A stretch of DNA of 64,000 nt, from positions 1 to 64,000 of the forward strand of contig NZ_BQKV01000098.1 of assembly GCF_022180365.1 (NCBI RefSeq). Direction: 5' to 3'. A model generated the notes under the pieces. That model did no database searches. It saw nothing but the letters and a program-made list of their open reading frames with translations, and was not told the origin of the DNA. The first letter of the stretch is position 1; the number at the start of each line of letters is the position of its first letter. Positions 60,370-64,000 of the stretch are shown one piece after another. Origin of the DNA: Faecalibacterium gallinarum. Lineage in GTDB: Bacteria > Bacillota > Clostridia > Oscillospirales > Ruminococcaceae. The position numbers and the translations under genes are program-made.

Positions 60370-61716
60370 TCAGTGTCGGCGAATCTTTCGGCCGCCGCTC
60401 CGGTGGTGGAAGGCGTATTGCAGCCGCCAGATGCCGTAGATGCCAAGGCAAAGCAGGCTCAGCAGGATGACCACCCGCAGATAGAGGCTGCCCAGAAAAT
60501 CCTGGAACTTGGCCGCCGCATACAGAAGGCCGTTCCGGCTCACATCCTGTCCGGCAATCAGGTTCACGCTGCCGATGGTTTCGCCCGCCAGCTTGAGTTC
60601 CACCGTGCCCACGATGTCCCCCTTCTGGATGGGGGCGCAGACGTATTCCGGCAGGTGGAAAAACTTTTGGGTCACGGTGCTGTCGCTGGACGAGGGCAGA
60701 ATGGTCATCATGTTGTCGTCCGGGTAGAGCATCAGGGTGTCAGTATCCGAGGAGTATTTCACCGGGATCTCGGCCAGGGCCAGGTCGGTGTCCAGAGCCG
60801 CCTGAATCGAGAAGTTGTCGTAGACCCAGTCGATTAACTTGGTGGTTTCGCAAAGGGCCGGGCGCCGGTTGGAGTAGCCGTAGTCGTCGCAGCTGTCCGG
60901 GCTGCCCATGACGCAGAAGATATAGGTTTCGCCGTCGCTGGAAGCCCAGGAGACATAACTCTGGGTGCCGGTGTCGTTTTTATAGGCCATCACATCGCAC
61001 ATGCCGCCCCGCATCTCGGAGCGGTAGAACTTGCCTCCGGCGGACTTGTTCAGAGCGACGTTCTGATTGGTCAGAATAAAGGATTTGGAGTGCTTCTCCT
61101 TGGCGGGCATCTCAAAGCTGGCGGACCCTGCAATCTGGACAAAAGCGTCGAATCCCATCAGATACCGCAGGATCAGGTACATATCCACCGCATTGGTGGT
61201 GTTGCCCGGATCCAGGCCGCAGGCGTCGGTCCAAGTGCTGGCGGTGGTGCCGATCTGCTGGGAGAGGCTGTTCATCTGGCTGACCCAGCCGGAAAGATCG
61301 TTCCCCGACAGCTGATAGGCCATGCCCATGGCAGCATCGTTGGCGTTCCGCAGCAGCATGGCGTAAAGGGCCTCCCGCAGGGTGAAGGTCTCGCCCGAGC
61401 GCATGTCGGCGTTGTCGGTGCCGTAGACGTAGTCCGAGATGGCAAAAGGCATCTGGAAGGTGTAGCTGTCCAGCTGGTCGCCGTAGTTGGTGAGCACCAG
61501 GGCGGCGCACATCAGCTTGGTCAGGCCGCCGGCGTAGACCTGTTCGGTGCTGTTTTTTTCGTAGACAATAATATTGGTGTCGGTGTTGACGATGTAGGCG
61601 CTGGAGGCCTGGACCTGATAGTAGGTGCTGGGGTCGTAGCCAATGGCCCCGGCGGGCAGCGCCAGGCATCCAACGAGAACCGCGAGGGAGAGAACCAGTG
61701 CAAGAAACCTTTTCAT
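60370..61716 (-). CDS. PBP5-like D-alanyl-D-alanine carboxypeptidase homologue lacking the catalytic serine
   Basis: A 448-residue exported protein with a signal peptide (1-24), an S11 peptidase-like domain, and a C-terminal membrane helix near 415-435. Active family members carry SxxK, SxN and KTG. Here the first motif is Gly64-Leu-Thr-Lys67, the second is Asn124-Ala-Asn126, and no KTG is evident (EMRGGM at that place). It is therefore likely a non-catalytic peptidoglycan-binding or regulatory protein. Start at 61716 from GGAAA upstream and the signal peptide. Confidence 0.82.
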   Translation of the reverse strand: MKRFLALVLSLAVLVGCLALPAGAIGYDPSTYYQVQASSAYIVNTDTNIIVYEKNSTEQVYAGGLTKLMCAALVLTNYGDQLDSYTFQMPFAISDYVYGTDNADMRSGETFTLREALYAMLLRNANDAAMGMAYQLSGNDLSGWVSQMNSLSQQIGTTASTWTDACGLDPGNTTNAVDMYLILRYLMGFDAFVQIAGSASFEMPAKEKHSKSFILTNQNVALNKSAGGKFYRSEMRGGMCDVMAYKNDTGTQSYVSWASSDGETYIFCVMGSPDSCDDYGYSNRRPALCETTKLIDWVYDNFSIQAALDTDLALAEIPVKYSSDTDTLMLYPDDNMMTILPSSSDSTVTQKFFHLPEYVCAPIQKGDIVGTVELKLAGETIGSVNLIAGQDVSRNGLLYAAAKFQDFLGSLYLRVVILLSLLCLGIYGIWRLQYAFHHRSGGRKIRRH

Positions 61717-61761
61717 GTGGACATTTCCTTCAAAACGATATAAAATAAAGCTGATATTCGG

Positions 61762-61821
61762 CGGTTTGGTCCCCAAACCGGGGCGCAGAACACAGACTGC
61801 CATCATTGATTCTATTATAAT
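61762..61821. promoter_or_regulatory. Divergent regulatory region with palindrome
   Basis: The gap 61717-61886 contains the inverted repeat CGGTTTGG/CCAAACCG (61762-61780) and a plus-strand TATAAT (61816-61821) with no clear -35 box. It probably drives the phosphoesterase gene and the carboxypeptidase-like gene. Confidence 0.4.
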
Positions 61822-61886
61822 AACAGGTTTGCCGGAAGGTGACAAGGCCTTTGCCGGGTTTCACAAACCGGCGGGGAGAGAGCGCG

Positions 61887-62570
61887 ATGGTTTATATTAC
61901 AGGGGATACCCACGGGGATCTGGAGCGGTTCAAGCACGGCCGGCTGCGCTGGCTGAGCAAAAAAGATACGGTGATCGTCCTGGGGGATTTCGGCTTTGTC
62001 TGGGACGGCAGCAAGAAAGAGGCCGCTCACCTCAAGTGGCTCCAGAAGCGCCGCTATACCATCCTGTTTTTGGATGGAACCCACGAGAATTACGATCTGC
62101 TGGCCGCATACCCCACCGAGGAAAAGTTCGGCGGGCTGGTGCAGCCCCTGGGGGGCAATCTCTACCACGTCTGCCGGGGCAGCGTGCTGGAACTGGAGGG
62201 AAAACGGTATCTCTGCTTCGGTGGGGGAGAGAGCCCCGACAAAGAGGAGCGGGAGCCCGGGGTCAACTGGTGGCCCCAGGAGATGCCCTCCGAGGCCGAG
62301 TGCGCCCGCTGCGAGGCCAACGCCGCCGCCAACGGCTATCAGGTAGATTATGTGCTGACCCACGACGCACCAACCAAATTTTTGGATTTTACCGCCCTGA
62401 AACAGGGCCAGACCAACCGCCTGCACGAATTTCTCGACCGGCTGCTGCTCAAACTCACCTACGACCGGTGGTTTTTCGGCTGCTACCATAAGGACACCCG
62501 CCTTTCCACCAAGGCGGAGTGTGTGTTCTGCGGGCTGATCCCCACCAGCGAGTCCCACGCCCGGCGGTAA
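61887..62570 (+). CDS. Calcineurin-like metallophosphoesterase
   Basis: A 227-residue phosphoesterase with metal-site motifs DTHGD (7-11), GDFG, GTHEN (usually GNHE), LTHDAP and the final GCYHKD (usually GHxH). Start at 61887 with GGGGAGAG upstream. It is a stand-alone cytoplasmic enzyme of unknown substrate. Confidence 0.82.
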   Translation: MVYITGDTHGDLERFKHGRLRWLSKKDTVIVLGDFGFVWDGSKKEAAHLKWLQKRRYTILFLDGTHENYDLLAAYPTEEKFGGLVQPLGGNLYHVCRGSVLELEGKRYLCFGGGESPDKEEREPGVNWWPQEMPSEAECARCEANAAANGYQVDYVLTHDAPTKFLDFTALKQGQTNRLHEFLDRLLLKLTYDRWFFGCYHKDTRLSTKAECVFCGLIPTSESHARR

Positions 62571-62593
62571 ACCGAACCCCTTATCTTTAATCA

Positions 62594-62644
62594 CAAAACA
62601 GCAGCGCCGCCCCCCTCTTCCAAAAGAAGAGGAGACGGCGCTGC
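62594..62644 (-). terminator. Intrinsic terminator of glpK
   Basis: GCAGCGCCG and CTCTTC (62601-62620) pair with GAAGAG and CGGCGCTGC (62626-62644); read on the minus strand, TTTTG follows. It lies between the convergent phosphoesterase and glycerol kinase genes. Confidence 0.75.
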
Positions 62645-62678
62645 CATTTGAGAGAGAAAAGAGAGAGAGGAAAGCAAA

Positions 62679-64000
62679 TCAGTCGTTCCGGGCCCAGCCG
62701 AGACTGCGCTGGACGGCCTTATGCCAGTCATGCAGCAGCTTTTCCCGCTGGGCGGAATCCATCCGGGGCTCGTATACGATGTCGCACTCCCACAGTTGGC
62801 CGAGTTCTTCCAGACTGTGCCAGACCCCTACGGCCAGGCCCGCCAGATAGGCAGCGCCCAGGGCGGTGGTCTCCCGGATGGCGGGGCGGCGCACCTTGCA
62901 GCCGATGACATCGGCCTGGAACTGCATCAAAAAGCTGTCCCGGCTGGCGCCGCCATCGGCTTTGAGGGAGGTGAGGGTGAGTCCCGTGTCGTTCTCCATG
63001 GCTCGGACAAGATCCGCCACCTGATAGGCGATGGATTCCTGCGCGGCCCGGATGATATGTTCCCGCCGGGTGCCGCGGGTGATGCCCACGATGCAGCCCC
63101 GGGCGTACATGTCCCAGTTGGGGGCGCCCAAACCGGTAAAGGCGGGCACCAGGTAGACGCCGCCGTTGTCTTTGACCTTTTGGGCGTAGTATTCGGCATC
63201 CCGGCTCTCATTGAAGAAACGCATCTCGTCCCGCAGCCACTGGATCACGGCGCCGCCCACAAAGACGGAGCCTTCCAGCGCATACTGGACCTTGCCGTTC
63301 AGCCCGATGGCAATGGTGGTGACCAGGCCGTTCTGGCTGACACAGGGTTTATCGCCGGTGTTCATCAGCAAGAAGCAGCCGGTGCCGTAGGTGTTTTTGG
63401 CCTCGCCGGGGGCAAAACAGGTCTGGCCGAAGAGAGCGGCCTGCTGGTCGCCTGCGATGCCTGCGATGGGAACCTGAACCCCCAGAATCTCGGTATGGCC
63501 GTAAATTTCGCTGGAAGAACGGACCTCCGGCAGCATCGCCCGGGGAATGTTCAGGGCTTTGAGCAGGGTGTCGTCCCAGTCCAGCTTGTGGATGTCATAA
63601 AGCATGGTGCGGGAGGCGTTGGTGGCATCGGTGATGTGCACCGCGCCGCCGGTCAGCTTCCAGAGTAGCCAGGTATCCACCGTGCCGAAGAGCAGCTCGC
63701 CCCGCTCGGCCCGGGCCTGGGCCCCCTCCACGTGGTCCAGAATCCAGCGGATCTTGGTGGCGGAGAAGTAGGCGTCGGGCAGAAGGCCGGTGGTGGCTTT
63801 GATGTAATCGCTCAGCCCCTGGGCCACCAGCTGGTCCACCAGATCGGCGGTCCGGCGGCACTGCCAGACGATGGCGTTGTAGATGGGGGTACCGGTGGCC
63901 TTGTCCCAGACGATGGTGGTCTCCCGCTGGTTGGTGATGCCAATGGCGGCCAGATCCTCGGCCCGGATGCCGCTCTGGGCGACCACCTCCATCATCACTG
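62679..64000 (-). CDS. glpK: Glycerol kinase (5' end beyond the window)
   Basis: About 440 residues of an FGGY kinase whose N-terminus (about 60 residues with the phosphate-binding loop) lies past the window edge. [22 protein letters not shown], the catalytic [17 protein letters not shown] and the C-terminal KADGGAS segment match bacterial glycerol kinase closely. It converts glycerol to glycerol-3-phosphate. Compare the divergent paralogue at 6133-7611. Confidence 0.93.
   Translation of the reverse strand, partial: VMMEVVAQSGIRAEDLAAIGITNQRETTIVWDKATGTPIYNAIVWQCRRTADLVDQLVAQGLSDYIKATTGLLPDAYFSATKIRWILDHVEGAQARAERGELLFGTVDTWLLWKLTGGAVHITDATNASRTMLYDIHKLDWDDTLLKALNIPRAMLPEVRSSSEIYGHTEILGVQVPIAGIAGDQQAALFGQTCFAPGEAKNTYGTGCFLLMNTGDKPCVSQNGLVTTIAIGLNGKVQYALEGSVFVGGAVIQWLRDEMRFFNESRDAEYYAQKVKDNGGVYLVPAFTGLGAPNWDMYARGCIVGITRGTRREHIIRAAQESIAYQVADLVRAMENDTGLTLTSLKADGGASRDSFLMQFQADVIGCKVRRPAIRETTALGAAYLAGLAVGVWHSLEELGQLWECDIVYEPRMDSAQREKLLHDWHKAVQRSLGWARND

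Overview
The window is one continuous, gene-dense stretch of GC-rich bacterial chromosome. I see no rRNA, tRNA, insertion sequence, prophage or CRISPR array. It carries Firmicutes-type signals (AAAGGAGG ribosome sites, TTGACA/TATAAT promoters, LicT-type antitermination, yybP-ykoY and cobalamin riboswitches, YesM/YesN sensors). Together with phosphoketolase, PTS permeases and anaerobic-type cobalamin genes, this points to a GC-rich, fermentative gut clostridium, most likely Oscillospiraceae/Ruminococcaceae (Faecalibacterium, Gemmiger or Subdoligranulum-like). The family is an inference; the species is not determined.

Layout. (1) 1-10030: a PTS EIIBC and a LacI regulator on the minus strand diverge from a plus-strand sugar operon: FucI-like isomerase, split transketolase, glycerol-kinase-like FGGY kinase and phosphoketolase. 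Two palindromes bracket the regulator gene. This set would fit an apulose-4-phosphate-type transketolase route feeding xylulose-5-phosphate to phosphoketolase. (2) 10150-17864, minus strand: 6-phospho-beta-glucosidase, esterase and ROK kinase, then a BspA-like leucine-rich-repeat protein, a MoxR ATPase and a VWA protein forming a three-gene module. (3) 17996-25619: CaiB-type CoA transferase plus a split AtuA pair (minus), diverging from a second LacI regulator, a LicT-type antiterminator, a second PTS EIIBC and a ChbG deacetylase (plus). A shared AACGTTAAACT operator ties these units to the oligopeptide transporter at 31.2 kb. LicT-type RNA switches lie before licT and before the PTS gene. (4) 25678-30958: thioesterase, then YesM/YesN-type two-component system with a lipoprotein. 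(5) 31219-38528: oligopeptide ABC transporter with an S15/CocE hydrolase. (6) 38585-43206: acetyltransferase, two unknown small proteins, and a cation P-type ATPase behind a yybP-ykoY-type (Mn2+) riboswitch.

(7) 43277-56965: a fourteen-gene cobalamin operon on the minus strand, led by a cobalamin riboswitch. It contains corrinoid uptake (btuF, btuC, btuD), the late corrin ring steps (cbiA, cbiC, cbiJ), amidation, adenosylation and aminopropanol attachment (cbiP, cobO, cobD, cbiB) and nucleotide loop assembly (cobT, cobU, cobS, cobC). The early corrin-ring genes are not in the window. (8) 57054-64000: a membrane-anchored Ntn hydrolase of the bile-salt-hydrolase type controlled by an adjacent MarR gene with two matching operators, an SPFH/Arc pair, a PBP5-like protein that has lost its catalytic serine, a metallophosphoesterase, and the 3' part of a glycerol kinase running off the end.

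Most interesting items: the inferred apulose-like pathway, the multi-operon LacI regulon with its GC-rich LicT switches, the MarR/Ntn-hydrolase unit, the MoxR-VWA-LRR module, and the penicillin-binding pseudoenzyme.
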